Source: Setoptus koraiensis (taxonomy: Eukaryota > Arthropoda). Taken from it: DNA of 64,000 bases. The number at the start of each line of letters is the position of its first letter. Positions within the stretch are counted from its first letter, which is position 1. Location: NCBI GenBank assembly GCA_048013815.1, contig CM106585.1, positions 124,001 through 188,000 of the forward strand, in the 5' to 3' direction. The notes under the pieces were generated by a model. That model made no database searches, was not told where the DNA came from, and saw nothing but the letters and a program-made list of their open reading frames with translations. Both the position numbers and the translations under genes were made by a program. This document shows positions 1 through 11,450 of this stretch, piece after piece.

Positions 1-1413
1 TGTACTTGTTCATTGATCTCTCTGTCTCTTTTCGCATTTTTCCTTGTTTTGCATCATCGCTAGAGGTAGAAATAATTGGAACAAAATACAGGTCATTTTG
101 TATCTTGAATCATCTCGGATGGGTAAGTAATCATATGGAAGATTGGTTGTCGAAGCATCAATTCTATTCGTACTCCCGCAAAACACGACTGGAATCAATT
201 GTGCATTGATGATTGATTTTAAATAATTTCTCTCCAGGGCATTGGAATGTTTCTTGCGCCATTGGTAGGTCATTTTGCTCATCAATGGAGATATCTTATT
301 GCTGTTATACCTGTTACAAATGCGCTAATGTAAGTCTAAAACATCATCAGTTATCAACAAATGATAGCCACAGTATCCAATCCAAGTACTTTTGGTGGAT
401 TTACTCATTATATGTTTGTTTCATATAATCGTATTCGATTAGGATGCCATGGATGTTTATCTTGCCAGAATCTATCAGATGGCTGATACTGAACAACGAG
501 ATGGACAAGGCTAGAAAAGAGATCAAAAGAGCCTCCAAATTCAATAGGTTGAGTCATGTGGATTTTGACCAGAAGATTGACAAGTTTTTGGTCAAGAAAA
601 AGCTCGATGTAAGCCTTTTATTTCATCTTAAGCTAGATATCGAGACAAGACTACCTACTTACAAAATTTTTTATTCGTTCTCTCTCGATCGATAAAATGT
701 AGCAAATGGATTGTTCAGAATCTCGTGGCTCCGTCACTAAGCTGTTCACCAATAGTGCTCTGCTAAAAGCCATGATCATACTAAGCTCTGTGTACTTCAT
801 GTTGATGTATATCTTTTACGCCAGGACATTACATTTTGCACCCGACGAAGCATCCATGTTTGCTAATTTCTTAATTACGGGGACGGGTGAATGGATAAGT
901 TTATTCATATCTACAATAAGCGTTTTGTACATATCGAGAAAGGGCTGTTTGGCAATATCCCTAACAATCACTTCTGCTTCTCTAATTGTCGAGGCAATTG
1001 CCCACAGTACAATGGATTCTGTTTGGCCAATATTGGATTACACAACAGAGGCATCGATCAAAGTGTTTGTAATGTGTGCAACATTGATAACAATTTTAGT
1101 GAATTTAGAAACACTTCCGACTGAATTAAGACAAAGTGGTACAACTGTCGTTTGTATTATGGGTTGTATAGGCACGGCAATCGCTCCATTTTATATTAGA
1201 CTCAATGAGATACTAGGACACATATCACACACTCTTCTATTGGCTCTAATAACAATATTGCTGGCAATATCTATCCAATATTTTCTCAGAGAGACAGGAA
1301 AAAGTGAAATTATTGACGCTGTGGCAACTAAAGCTCATCCTGACAATAAACCCACCAAGCTGAGCTCCGTTATTAGTAACAAAGACGACCACAATGAAAC
1401 TGTTCAAGATTGA
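1..1413 (+). CDS. SLC22-like organic ion transporter (MFS), 3' part
   Basis: Partial gene entering from the left edge. Coding exons are 1-122, 238-329, 443-608 and 703-1413, joined by short GT-AG introns (donors gtaagt, gtaagt, gtaagc) whose phases match. The spliced protein reads IIGTKYRSF, then a membrane segment, then LPESIRWL followed by a basic EIKRASKFN stretch. That is the layout of SLC22 transporters between TM4 and the large inner loop, where the PESPRWLL signature sits. Exon 4 encodes the last six or so membrane helices and a hydrophilic tail ending in VQD. Family role: plasma-membrane transport of organic cations, anions or carnitine; the substrate cannot be read from this part. 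The first half of the protein lies outside the window. An AATAAA at about 1624 is a likely poly(A) signal. It converges with UBE2G2, leaving about 230 bases between the stops. Confidence 0.88.
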
Positions 1414-1642
1414 TCATCAATTAATGCCAATGCACAAGAACGATGTACCATCATGAGTGATCATCTACCCGCGTATATACCAGAAGACTGACACAACACG
1501 CATGATAGTGTATGCCTTATGATCATCTCGAAGTTCTAAAAATATTGATTCGATATTAACAGTTGAGTTTCTCCTTGGAACATTCACCTTAGGTTATAAG
1601 GTAATGAGTTGGATCTTGCAAATTAATAAATAGATATGATTG

Positions 1643-2143
1643 TCAAACAAGGCCTAGAGACTTCCTTACAAGTCTATCGGCGATACTATTGAACTTTTCC
1701 CTATCCTGTCTCCACATTTTCGCGGCATCAACATTTGCTCCGCTCTCGTCATTTGGTTCGGCCAGCATGGAAACAACTGACAATAGTACTTTTTCAACAC
1801 TCTGTACAGGTGACCATCTTTCCGAGCTGGACTCGTAGCCCATAGGGTCAACTCCTGGTGCGTGTAAGATTGATATGCAAACTCGCCCGTCACTATAAAT
1901 ATTTGGATGAAACATTTCGCTTATGAAACGCATTTTAGGTGGACTAAGAGGATAGTCTGAGGGGAATGTGAGTTTAGCGCAAAAGACTCCGCCTTCAAAG
2001 CAAGTGCCCTCGGGTCCCATTATTACAGCCTCCCATTCGAAAAAGTTCTCCTCGTCTATGGGGCCCGCAATGATTCCATCGGGTGGATCGAGGGTTAATT
2101 GTTTGTATTCGGCCAATAGTCTACGCAAAGCAGCTCCTGCCAT
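1643..2143 (-). CDS. UBE2G2: Ubiquitin-conjugating enzyme E2 G2
   Basis: Full-length intronless E2 of 166 residues, against 165 in human UBE2G2, and nearly colinear with it. It starts MAGAALRRLLAEYKQLTLDP and carries FHPNIYSDGRVCISIL with the catalytic cysteine at residue 89. It is followed by the acidic loop insertion HAPGVDPMGYESSSERW typical of the G-type E2s, and ends KSLGLV. Family role: accepts ubiquitin from E1 and builds K48 chains with ER-membrane ligases such as gp78/AMFR in ER-associated degradation. A ttttcag acceptor lies about 20 bases upstream of the ATG on the minus strand, so a 5'UTR intron is likely. The gene is divergent from ETFDH. Confidence 0.97.
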   Translation of the reverse strand: MAGAALRRLLAEYKQLTLDPPDGIIAGPIDEENFFEWEAVIMGPEGTCFEGGVFCAKLTFPSDYPLSPPKMRFISEMFHPNIYSDGRVCISILHAPGVDPMGYESSSERWSPVQSVEKVLLSVVSMLAEPNDESGANVDAAKMWRQDREKFNSIADRLVRKSLGLV

Positions 2144-2168
2144 AATTGCTGGTTGTTTCTATCCCTGA

Positions 2169-2725
2169 AAATCCGAGAAGTTTTGTAAGTATGATGTAAT
2201 AGCGATAAACCCCAATTTAGAAACAGATGGTGTTTGTTTATAACTGTTACTAAATTCTAGAATTATGACGATTTGTTGCGCCTAACATGCTGGCGCGCTA
2301 TTCAAACTATTACATTGCGTCATTTCAGAGTTTTATTGTTGTTTACACATCCACCATGGCCATCGTTGGCCACCATTACACAGAGTAGTAGAGTGGATAG
2401 AAGCAAGAAATTATTTACTGAAAACAAAACTAATTCTAGTAATAGACAACTAGGCTATCATTATCATCAGCCGAACATTTCCATTCATTTATAAATCAAT
2501 CACTATGTGATGAGCTCATCGAGGCCATAAGTAGAATGAAGTTATCTCGTTACTAGGCAGAACATGTACCAACTTAAAGTATTTTGGAAAATATAAACGA
2601 GCTTAGTCCATAATCAAGAATTTATCAAACCAATAAAAAATCACAGATTGATCTATTTTCTACAAGATTGGAACTTCCAAGAATATTATTTTTGTTGCTA
2701 AATAAACATTTTTGTATATGCAACC
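2169..2725. promoter_or_regulatory. Divergent promoter region between UBE2G2 and ETFDH
   Basis: About 560 bases separate the two divergent start codons. The stretch is AT-rich towards ETFDH. It has no convincing TATA box at a fixed distance from either ATG, and the short open frames in it look random. It must hold the promoters and 5'UTRs of both genes; that is inferred from position only. Confidence 0.5.
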
Positions 2726-4564
2726 ATGTTGTCAGGATTACTATTGAGGACAGTTCCGAAAACGGCGCAACTAGTTTGTAGAGGACCTCAAATTATTAGA
2801 ACTCTAACCTCAACTAGACCAAATTACGTTGTTACCACCCATTACAAAACTATAGATCGATCCAAAGATGAAAGATGGAAAGACATTGATATGGAGCGTG
2901 TCGTTGATGAAACCGACATATTAATCGTAGGTGGGGGACCAGCTGGATTGGCGACAGCCATAAAATTGAAACAACTAGCCAATCAAAATGGTAAGGAGCT
3001 CAGAGTTTGCCTCATCGAGAAGGCTGCCGAGATTGGGGGCCACACTCTCAGTGGTGCTTGTATTGAAACAGCTCCGATAGATGAATTAATACCCGACTGG
3101 AAGTCGGACCCAGATTGTCCAATTAAGACACCAGTTACTAAAGACAAATTTAGTTATTTAACCGAAACAAGGAGTATTAGTATTCCTGTGTTCAAAGGAA
3201 CACCAATGTACAATCACGGTAATTACGTTGTTCGCTTGGGACACGTTGTTAAATGGCTAGGCCAGAAAGCTGAAGAACTTGGAGTAGAAATTTACAATGG
3301 ATATGCCGCCCAGGAGATTCTGATGGACGATGAGAATCAATTTGTCAAAGGTGTTGCCACAGGAGATGTGGGTATTTCCAAAGACGGTTCACCCAAATCC
3401 CAATTTGAGCGTGGAATGGAGTTACATTCAAAACTAACAGTATTCGCCGAAGGTTGCCGGGGTCATTTAGCAAAAGAACTGATAAAAAAGTATAATCTGG
3501 GAAAAAATAGCGATCCACAACATTATGGTATTGGATTAAAAGAGTTGTGGGTAATAGATAAGGCGTTGCACAATCCGGGACAAGTAGAGCATACCATAGG
3601 TTGGCCATTGGGAAAGGACACTTATGGCGGATCATTCTTATATCATTTAAATGAGGAACAACCAATCATTGCAGTGGGCTTCGTAGTAGGATTAGATTAT
3701 AAGAATCCCTATCTCAGTCCCTATAGAGAGTTCCAGCGTTACAAACTACATCCTTTTGTAAGAAAATACTTTGACAATAGCGCAGCGCAAAGGATTGGCT
3801 ATGGAGCTAGAGCCCTCAACGAAGGTGGATATCAATCAATACCCAAATTAACATTCCCTGGCGGTTGTCTGATAGGCTGCTCCGCGGGCCTGCTGAATGT
3901 GCCGAAAATTAAGGGCACCCACAATGCAATAAAAAGTGGAATAATTGCGGCCGAAAGTATATACGATTCTTACGAGAAGAATCTCCTCAGCGACTATGGT
4001 CATGATCCGGAAGAGTACGAGACTAATTTGCGCTCTAGCGAAGTCTGGAAAGAACTGTACAAAGTAAGGAATGTTAAGCCGTCTTTTGAAACAAAACTGG
4101 GATTGTATGGCATGTTGGCTTACGGTGGTGTGTCACAATTGCTATTCCGTGGCAATGAGCCTTGGACATTGTCACACTCGCACCCTGATAATACCAAATT
4201 GTTGCCTGCGGATCAATGTAAGGATATTGAATATCCAAAACCGGATGGAAAGATAACATTTGATATATTGTCATCTGTTGCATTGACTGGAACAAATCAC
4301 GAGGGCGATCAACCTGCTCATTTGACGCTAAAAGATGATACGCTACCAGAAAGTGAGAATTATCCTAAATATGCGGGCCCTGAATCGCGTTATTGCCCAG
4401 CTGGAGTGTACGAATACAACGCGGACGAGAATGGAAAGTTTAAGTTGCAAATTAATGCACAAAATTGTATACATTGTAAAACTTGTGATATTAAAGACCC
4501 TAATCAGAACATTAATTGGGTGGCGCCAGAGAATGGTGGCGGGCCCGCCTACAACGGAATGTAA
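2726..4564 (+). CDS. ETFDH: Electron transfer flavoprotein-ubiquinone oxidoreductase
   Basis: Single-exon gene of 612 residues (human about 617). The first 40 or so residues are basic and hydroxylated without acids, fitting a mitochondrial presequence. The dinucleotide-binding motif GGGPAG lies at residues 69-74, followed by the conserved [13 protein letters not shown] stretch. The C-terminal ferredoxin-like part keeps four cysteines for the 4Fe-4S cluster at about residues 557, 581, 584 and 587 (CIHCKTC). It ends in the family's GGGPAYNGM. Role: inner mitochondrial membrane enzyme passing electrons from ETF, reduced by acyl-CoA and amino-acid dehydrogenases, to ubiquinone. The frame is intact and no key residue appears lost. 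AATAAA motifs follow at about 4588 and 4665. Confidence 0.98.
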   Translation: MLSGLLLRTVPKTAQLVCRGPQIIRTLTSTRPNYVVTTHYKTIDRSKDERWKDIDMERVVDETDILIVGGGPAGLATAIKLKQLANQNGKELRVCLIEKAAEIGGHTLSGACIETAPIDELIPDWKSDPDCPIKTPVTKDKFSYLTETRSISIPVFKGTPMYNHGNYVVRLGHVVKWLGQKAEELGVEIYNGYAAQEILMDDENQFVKGVATGDVGISKDGSPKSQFERGMELHSKLTVFAEGCRGHLAKELIKKYNLGKNSDPQHYGIGLKELWVIDKALHNPGQVEHTIGWPLGKDTYGGSFLYHLNEEQPIIAVGFVVGLDYKNPYLSPYREFQRYKLHPFVRKYFDNSAAQRIGYGARALNEGGYQSIPKLTFPGGCLIGCSAGLLNVPKIKGTHNAIKSGIIAAESIYDSYEKNLLSDYGHDPEEYETNLRSSEVWKELYKVRNVKPSFETKLGLYGMLAYGGVSQLLFRGNEPWTLSHSHPDNTKLLPADQCKDIEYPKPDGKITFDILSSVALTGTNHEGDQPAHLTLKDDTLPESENYPKYAGPESRYCPAGVYEYNADENGKFKLQINAQNCIHCKTCDIKDPNQNINWVAPENGGGPAYNGM

Positions 4565-4615
4565 CAGACACAACCAATCCAACTATAATAAATATTGTTG
4601 ACAAGCTTATAGATA

Positions 4616-4636
4616 ATATATATATATATATATATA
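4616..4636. repeat. (TA)n microsatellite
   Basis: Uninterrupted TA dinucleotides between the convergent ETFDH and hunchback-like genes. Confidence 0.9.
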
Positions 4637-4683
4637 CATGAATGTATATTATTGATTGATTTAATAATAAATTTATTTATTGT

Positions 4684-5823
4684 TTACGGTTTTTTAGACA
4701 AATCTAGAGGGGCATTTTGATTGAATACATAGACGTACATGTTAGATGAGTGTGATGGCTTTGTGTGATGCTGTTGTTGGTGGCGATTGGCATTGTTGAG
4801 GTTGTTGTTGTTGTTGTTATTGTTGTTGTTGTTGTGTGGGTGATGATGATGATGGTGATTATGATGATGGGGTAGTTGTTGGTTAGCTGGGGATGATGGT
4901 TGTGAGCGTGGGTTATGATGATGATGGTTTAATTGTAATGGTTGTTGTTGTTGTTGTTGTTGTAATTGGCTAGCCGAAGACGATGGTTGTAAGTGTGTTG
5001 TGTGATGATGAAGAAGATGATCTTGGCGCAATTGTAATTGTTGTATTCCGGACAACAAGGGCAGTACGTGCGAAGTGTGATGATTATGATGGTGCTGCTG
5101 GTGGTTGTGATGAAGGTGATGTAGTGGGTTAGCTGAAGTAGATGATTGTGATTGTGCATTGAGTTGATGGTGTTGATGATGATTATGATTAAGTTGGTTT
5201 GGGTGCACGTGTGCGTTTGCGTTATTTGTGATTGTTGTAGCAGTTGTAGTTGTTGTGGTTGTTGTTGGTGTTGTTGTTGGTGTTGTTGTTGTGTTGGTTG
5301 TTGCCGATGATGATGATGATGTTGTTGTTTGCAGTTGACTTGGTGACGACGACGAGGTAGATGACGAGGATGACGAGGAGGACTTTTTTATCCTAGGTCC
5401 TCTTTTTGTTCCATATACATCAATGAAATGTGTGTTAGTTGTTCCGTCGCTGTTCAACACAGTAGATGGTTGATGCTCATATTTGCGTAGGTGCAATTTT
5501 AAACTGTGCAAATATTTTGTGGCGTAACGACAGTCTCGACAACAGTAGGGATATTTGTCCGAATGTGACTTCATGTGACTATTTAGCATTGATTTGTTGA
5601 CGCATTCGTATTTGCAAATGTGACACCTGAATGGCTTTAGGCCACTGTGATTGCGATGATGATATTCCAAATGGTGTTTGTATTCTGTGACAAATGCACA
5701 TTTGTCGCAGCATAACAATTTCTCTGGTTTCATATGTTGACGAGAATGTTGCCAAAAGTCACTCTTGCTGTTGAACACATGATTGCATTGGCGACACTTG
5801 TACTCTCTGACTTTGTTGGCCAT
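4684..5823 (-). CDS. hb: Hunchback-like C2H2 zinc-finger transcription factor, short form
   Basis: Intronless 379-residue frame. Four C2H2 fingers start almost at the N-terminus, with Cys pairs near residues 10/13, 39/42, 67/70 and 95/98. They match the Hunchback middle-finger block in order, including [36 protein letters not shown] and [18 protein letters not shown], followed by [10 protein letters not shown]. The rest is low complexity (Ser, Thr, His, Gln, a run of 11 Asn). The protein ends with PLDLSKK at about 372-378, a CtBP-binding type motif. Known role of the family: gap-gene repressor in axial patterning and neuroblast timing. Oddities: no N-terminal extension before finger 1 and no C-terminal Ikaros-type finger pair. 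A poly(A) signal (AATAAATAAA) sits just after the stop, so no further exon fits before ETFDH. A hunchback paralogue is the alternative. Confidence 0.85.
   Translation of the reverse strand: MANKVREYKCRQCNHVFNSKSDFWQHSRQHMKPEKLLCCDKCAFVTEYKHHLEYHHRNHSGLKPFRCHICKYECVNKSMLNSHMKSHSDKYPYCCRDCRYATKYLHSLKLHLRKYEHQPSTVLNSDGTTNTHFIDVYGTKRGPRIKKSSSSSSSSTSSSSPSQLQTTTSSSSSATTNTTTTPTTTPTTTTTTTTATTITNNANAHVHPNQLNHNHHQHHQLNAQSQSSTSANPLHHLHHNHQQHHHNHHTSHVLPLLSGIQQLQLRQDHLLHHHTTHLQPSSSASQLQQQQQQQPLQLNHHHHNPRSQPSSPANQQLPHHHNHHHHHHPHNNNNNNNNNNNLNNANRHQQQHHTKPSHSSNMYVYVFNQNAPLDLSKKP
4795..5395 (-). repeat. Trinucleotide-rich coding segment of the hunchback-like gene
   Basis: Dense GTT/GAT/GTG triplets on the plus strand encode Asn, His, Gln, Thr and Ser runs on the minus strand. 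Length variation between individuals would be expected here. Confidence 0.85.
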
Positions 5824-5939
5824 TGCTGTGTTGGCTCTGTTATTGGGCGCTTGTTGGGTATATTTTTGCTATTGGTTAGTCTGCTGATAGCTGATTTTTG
5901 ATTTCTGATTGTTGATTGTTGATTGGGCAAGCTTGTTGC

Positions 5940-6080
5940 TGCTGGTTGATATCAATCAGTTGCTGATGCCAGTCGCTTGCTGATGCCAGCCGATGGTCGC
6001 TGCCAGCCGATTGTTGGTGCCAGCCGATTGTTGATGCCGGTCAATTGTTGATATCGTCGGTATCAGTCGAATGTCGGTGT
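5940..6080. repeat. Imperfect 15-16 bp tandem repeats upstream of hb
   Basis: Diverged copies of a unit like gccagccgattgttg(g/a)t. They lie in the predicted 5'UTR or proximal promoter of the hunchback-like gene. Confidence 0.7.
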
Positions 6081-6125
6081 ATGGGGTCGAGTTGCATTGG
6101 CGAGTCTTGTTTGTTTATCGGCGAT

Positions 6126-6133
6126 TATTTATA
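6126..6133 (-). promoter_or_regulatory. Possible TATA box of the hunchback-like gene
   Basis: The minus strand reads TATAAATA about 300 bases upstream of the ATG. A start site some 30 bases downstream would give a 5'UTR of about 270 bases. Only the motif and its position support this. Confidence 0.3.
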
Positions 6134-6552
6134 AAATAATAATAGTGATCGGCGAAGAATTGAGAAGTTGTTGTAATAAGTGAGAGTGCATTCGATTTGC
6201 TCGCCACACACAACTTTTTGTCACAGTTTTGTTGCTCTTGTTGGCGTGCGCCGCTGTGCGCACTCCCTCACACCATTGGCTGTGTTTTAGCCTAGAGCGC
6301 AGTGTAGCAGCCTCGGGCCCACTCGCTCTCGCTCACTAACATTCTTTGTGTGCGTGCGCAAAAAAAGTGTGTTGGCCTGCTCAAAAAGTGATGACGCTGC
6401 GCATGGGCACTGACCATTTTTTGCGCGCCAGCAGCCTATCTATTGGTCCATTTCTCTCTACATTTGTATGCCCGTCTCTACTCTCTTTGCCCCCCTTTAC
6501 ATTCTGCCTGCGTCTTTACATTTTGTGCCCGTCTGTCCGTCCGTCCGTCTCT

Positions 6553-6640
6553 GTGGCACGACAACAACAGCAACAACAGCAACAACAACAACAACAAGCA
6601 ACAACAAGCAACAACAACAACGACAAGCAACAAACTGGCT
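6553..6640 (+). repeat. CAA/CAG-type microsatellite
   Basis: Runs of acaacaacag and acaagca units with few interruptions. A C homopolymer (6798-6807) lies 150 bases further on. Confidence 0.85.
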
Positions 6641-7622
6641 TGCGAACGCCAATCTCGATGCAGCACGCTGACCGCTGCTAAAACGCCACTGCGCATGCTC
6701 TCTCAAGACGAGCTGTTGCTACATAGAGCCGCATGCACACTCTCTAGCTAGCTCACTGGGTAGCTAGAGACTGTCTGCTAGGCACTCGCTTGGGTATCCC
6801 CCCCCCCTGACGAAATTTTACTATTTATTGTGGTAAAATTACTTACCAATAGTGCCAATGCCCAACAAATACCCAATCACCTGTGTCTGCCCGTAGCGTT
6901 GGCCCGCAGCGTTGGCGCGTAGCAATGGTCCGCAACAATGGCCCGTCCAAATACCCAAAGGGGTCACGGGGGTAGCTAGAGAGCGGGTGCGAGGCTAAAG
7001 GCCAGGTACCTGCAAGCAGTGCCTATAGTGACACTGATACTGGTGCAGCTACACACAATTAGATTGTTGTTGTGCATATCATTATACTGCTAGCAGTTGT
7101 TGTCGCATATCATCAGTTTTTGTGCGTGTCTTCAGTTTTTATTTTGTTATTATCAATTGTCATCTCTCTTCGCGACAACTACAACAACAACAACTGCAAC
7201 AACGACTGCTTGTGTTGCCGCTAGTTGAGCTGCACGCAGCAACCCATCGAACGAGCAGCGCTCGCAACAATATAATCACCAGGCACACTGCACAAAACGT
7301 CGATTTAAGACGATAGCAACAACAGCAACAACAACAACACAAACGTGTGTTTTAATCGCTGATCAAAGTGACGATTAGAGCACGTTGTTGAGTTCGCATC
7401 AGTTGTATAGAAGCAGCAACAGCCAAGAGAACACAAGATGAAGAACAACACGAGACACTGAGATAGACAAACAATGAAATTAGCGGTCAAGATTGGCGTT
7501 GCTTACAAAGCTTGTTAGAGGTTGCTCTCTCTAACAATTGTAAACAGCTCGCTACTCTCGCACAATCACAGCAACGTGTTTCTACACACTAACACGCACA
7601 AGCACGCACATTTGACCCCTGG

Positions 7623-7760
7623 CTCGTACAAGTGTAGTTATAGTTAGTTATAGCTAGTTATAGTTAGTTGGCCCGGACACACGATATCATGTCACAATAT
7701 CGACAACATTGACCACGTCGACAACATCGACCATGTCGACTACATCGACAATGTCTCGGC
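7623..7760. repeat. Short-unit tandem repeats (tagttatag, tcgacaacat)
   Basis: Two adjacent arrays: tagttatagttagttatagc-like units at 7623-7668, then diverged tcgaccatgtcgacaacat units at about 7700-7755. Confidence 0.7.
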
Positions 7761-8179
7761 AGAGCCCCAACAAGACGCAAAAAGTCGACGTAAAACGTCG
7801 TTTTATACATTGCCATACATACATACCAACCGACCAATGAGACTAGCGAGACAAACCGAGTGCACATTCTTGCACTTGTAACAACTGTTTGCGCACATTG
7901 CTGGTCCACTGCGCCACCTCGCGCAGCACCTATATAAACACAACTAAACTACACTATACTACCGGCTACTTGGGCCGGCACAGTTAGCCATAGTAGTTGT
8001 GTCGTGTGCAAACAACTGTGCACTTTTTGGGCCCCACTTATAAACAAATGGGGCTACTGTCATAACCAATGATGACGCAATACTGTAATACGATGATGAC
8101 TGTGGCTCTGTCAGGCTTACAGTGTGCGTGTGACAACAATGGTACAAAGTATTCATTCTATATATATATATTCATTCAC

Positions 8180-8362
8180 CTATGGATGGATATATGAATG
8201 AATACGAGAATGAATATGCGAATGAATCTATGAATGGGCATGCGAATAGGTGTGTGAATGAATATGTGAATGAATATACTGAATGAATATCTCGAATGAA
8301 TATACTGAATGAATATCTCGAATGAATATACTGAATGAATATCTCGAATGAATATTTCGAAT
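8180..8362. repeat. 13-bp/26-bp gaatgaatat tandem repeat
   Basis: Alternating 13-mers gaatgaatatact and gaatgaatatctc form a 26-bp higher-order unit. More diverged gaatgaata copies lead in from 8180. The array opens frames on the minus strand by chance. Confidence 0.85.
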
Positions 8363-9084
8363 GTGACCAGACTGGCCGCTGGCCGAATTTGTGCCTGTCG
8401 GCGTGTTGATTGGCCGAAGCAGAGCGACAAAACCGGTGAGGCCAAGCACAAATGAATGAGCAGTTTTGATGGGAGCCATCACGATTATCAGTTATTATCG
8501 GTGTGTGTGTGTGTTGTGGCGCAAGTGAGAAGAACGCATTCACAATTGCCGGTGACCGTGCTATTGGTGTTACAATTGGAACGGTTGCTTCTGTTTGCAG
8601 CGACAGCGGCACGACTAAAATCATCATTATCTAATGGCGTCATCATTATCGCGAAAGCGTCCTGTCTATTTCCTGTTTAGTCACTAAACTTTGTTGTGTG
8701 CGCGCACTGTTTGTGCCACGAAACGCATCAGTGTAGGTGTCAGAGTGTCTCTCTAGTGTCATATTTGTCACCTTGTTGTATAGTTTGTTGTTCGTACAGT
8801 TTGTTGTAGTGGCTCACTTGGCAAGTTGTTGTTGTTGATGTAGCTCTGTCAATTTGCTATGCTCGTCGGCAACTCACATGAGCAGCATGCAGCATCACTC
8901 ATGCGACGGCATAAATACGCCAGACGCATAATTCACGTGAGCGCCAATAATTCCAATAAAAGCTGGCTCCATCTTTTATTTATCTCCAGTTGCTGGGATT
9001 GGCACCGGCCACTGGCCACTGACACTGACATGAGCGCTGACACAATGCAATCTGTGACAGTGTCGTGCATCACGACACACTCTA

Positions 9085-9160
9085 CACATACAACCGGTAT
9101 GCATGCAACCGGTACATATGCAACCGATATATATATATATCCGCATGTGTAACCGGTTAT
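9085..9160. repeat. Diverged (t)gcaaccggtaca repeats
   Basis: Four or so copies of an aaccggtatatgc-like unit around a short (TA)n. Confidence 0.6.
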
Positions 9161-10899
9161 CATAACGGTACTCAAATTAGCGCCCGCGAGAGGCGCCAAA
9201 AAGTGTTGCAAATGGCAGACTGGCAACTAACAGCGACAACCAAACAGCACGGTCAGCCGAGTGGCGCGCACAGCCAAATGAGCGTGTTGATTAATCATGC
9301 AATTCATGCATCATCACTAGCGCTAATAATAATAAATACGCAACATTGTGCCATTGCGCACTCTCATTTACATTTGTGCCGTGCATGCAGCATGAGCAGC
9401 ACGACCGCTGACCACTGGTCAGCGCGAGCAACACGTGGTGGCCCGGCCGCACAGGCAGCACAATCAGCACGGGCAGCACATGCAGCACGGGCTGCACAGG
9501 ATTAATGCGTGGTCGCTGGCTCGTGCCAACTAATAATGATTATGGGCGCGCTTGAGATGAATGATGGTCAGGCAATAAATAATAATAATCTTATAAATAC
9601 GATTGTGCGGCCCGCTGGTCGCCGTCGCATGTGCAACTTGCTCGCTGACCGCTGCTCACATATATTGTCAATGCAGTTGTCGGTTGGCTCTGTTTGCGCT
9701 TTGAGCACTGTGAGCGTGATAACTGTGCCTTACTCACTCGCAACTTTTATACGATTGTTGCGTTTGTGCAAAAGTGTGCGCATCGTGAGCTAACCGATTG
9801 TTGGCCCGCTCACTATACCAATCACATGTGTCCGGTCGGCGCAAACTTGACCAGTCGAGTGAGACATTTGTTTGCATCACGAGAGCCCACGTTAAGACTG
9901 CCTACGCTCGTCGGCTGTCGCAATTGGTCCGATTGGGCCGATCGGCCCAATTGGCAGTGGCTAGACACACGAACGTCACTGCCAACTAAACTCGCGAGTG
10001 GCGACTCTCGAGAGCCAGACTGTAAATTGGCAAGCATGTGCATCATGCAATATATTGCGCATCGGACAACAACATGCTCGCAAATAAATCATCATCCTTT
10101 TTATCATCTCTCTGTGCGATCGACTGGCCGTCCATTGATTGGCTGTCGGGCCTGTGGGCCGTCGGCTCGTCTGGCTGTCGGGCCGTCCGCTTGTCGGGCC
10201 GAAAAGTGTGGCCGCAAAAGTGGCCATCAATTGCGCCGGCAACTCTCATTTGCATGCATGCACTCAGCTTGCCCAACAAAAGCAGCAAATATTAAATTAT
10301 CAATAGTTGCGATATAACAACTGTCCGACTGCATGTCCGATGTCCGCCGCAACATTGCAACGGGCATGCTGCGATTGCCGATTGGCCGTTGTGGCCCAAT
10401 AAAGAGCACAACTGTCATATGTCTCTCAATGGACATTACAACAGCAACACAGTAAGTAAATGGCAACGCAGCCAAGTAATTGCCAGCAAACTTAATGACT
10501 CATGATTGTTTCTAGTGGACACTCATCTAATCTAATCATTAGAGCACAACAGAGCCATTGGCAACTTTTACGACTTACAACTTGTTAGTCGCCAGCAACT
10601 CGCAAGCGACTTGCAATCAAATCGCCAGACACTCACAATGATAAAAAGTTTTGCTTCATTCATGTCTGGCTCACTTTGCATTATTATTATTTACACAATA
10701 ACGAGTTACTTGACTGTCGAGTTGAGTAACGGCACGACAGCGGCATCTAGTGGCCGCTCGGCGGCCCCTTATTAATGTTATCGCTGTTACGGAAATCGCA
10801 ATTAGTAATAACCATTGCATCAACGGGCCCATCATTAATAGTTACATGACTATTAATAACCGCGCTCGTTGTAGCTTTACTAGGTGCACTGATTGCAGG

Positions 10900-10996
10900 T
10901 ACACTGATTGCTGCTGATTGCAGCTGATTGCAGCTGATTGTAACTGGTTGTAGCTGGTTGTTGCTGGTTGTTGCTGGTTGTGAGCTGATTGTGAGC
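10900..10996. repeat. 10-bp gattgcagct tandem repeat
   Basis: About nine diverged copies of a 10-mer (gattgcagct, ggttgtagct, ggttgttgct, gattgtgagct). Confidence 0.8.
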
Positions 10997-11367
10997 TGAA
11001 CCGTCGGAGGCAGCTTGCGTTTGTTGCAAACTGTCGCAAAAAAAAAACAAAAACTTGTCGACAAAGTGTGGCATGCGGTTGGCATATCTGAGGCTGGCAT
11101 TTTGAGCGAACGACGACAGTCGCAAAAAATGGTGCTTGTTGATTTGAACTTGACAGTAGCAGACGGCGGCAAGCTTGTTGTTTGCATGGAGATGTTGCAG
11201 GCATGAACATGCTGTTAATTAATCATTAGCCAGTGTGTTTGTTGGTGTTTTGTGTCGTCTCATTGGACGGGCTGCATTTGGCGAGCGATTCGATGTGTGC
11301 CAGACGCGATGCTGATTTCATTTCACGCTTAATTAATGATCATGTATCTCGCTCTGTGTATGTGTCG

Positions 11368-11450
11368 CTCATTATGCGTTATTATGCGTTATTATGCGAT
11401 ATTGTGCGTTATTGTGCGTTGTGGTGCGTTGTGGTGCGTTGTGGTGCGAT
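11368..11450. repeat. 10-bp tgcgttatta tandem repeat
   Basis: About eight copies drifting from tgcgttatta to tgcgttgtgg. Confidence 0.8.

Noticed and set aside
8172-8627. 151-codon frame with FSIFIRDIHS-type repeats
   Set aside because: Translation of the 13-bp gaatgaatat array; the unit is not a multiple of three, so the apparent protein repeat is an artefact.
9694-10317. 207-codon plus-strand open frame
   Set aside because: No family resemblance and overlapping comparable frames on both strands; stop-poor composition explains it.
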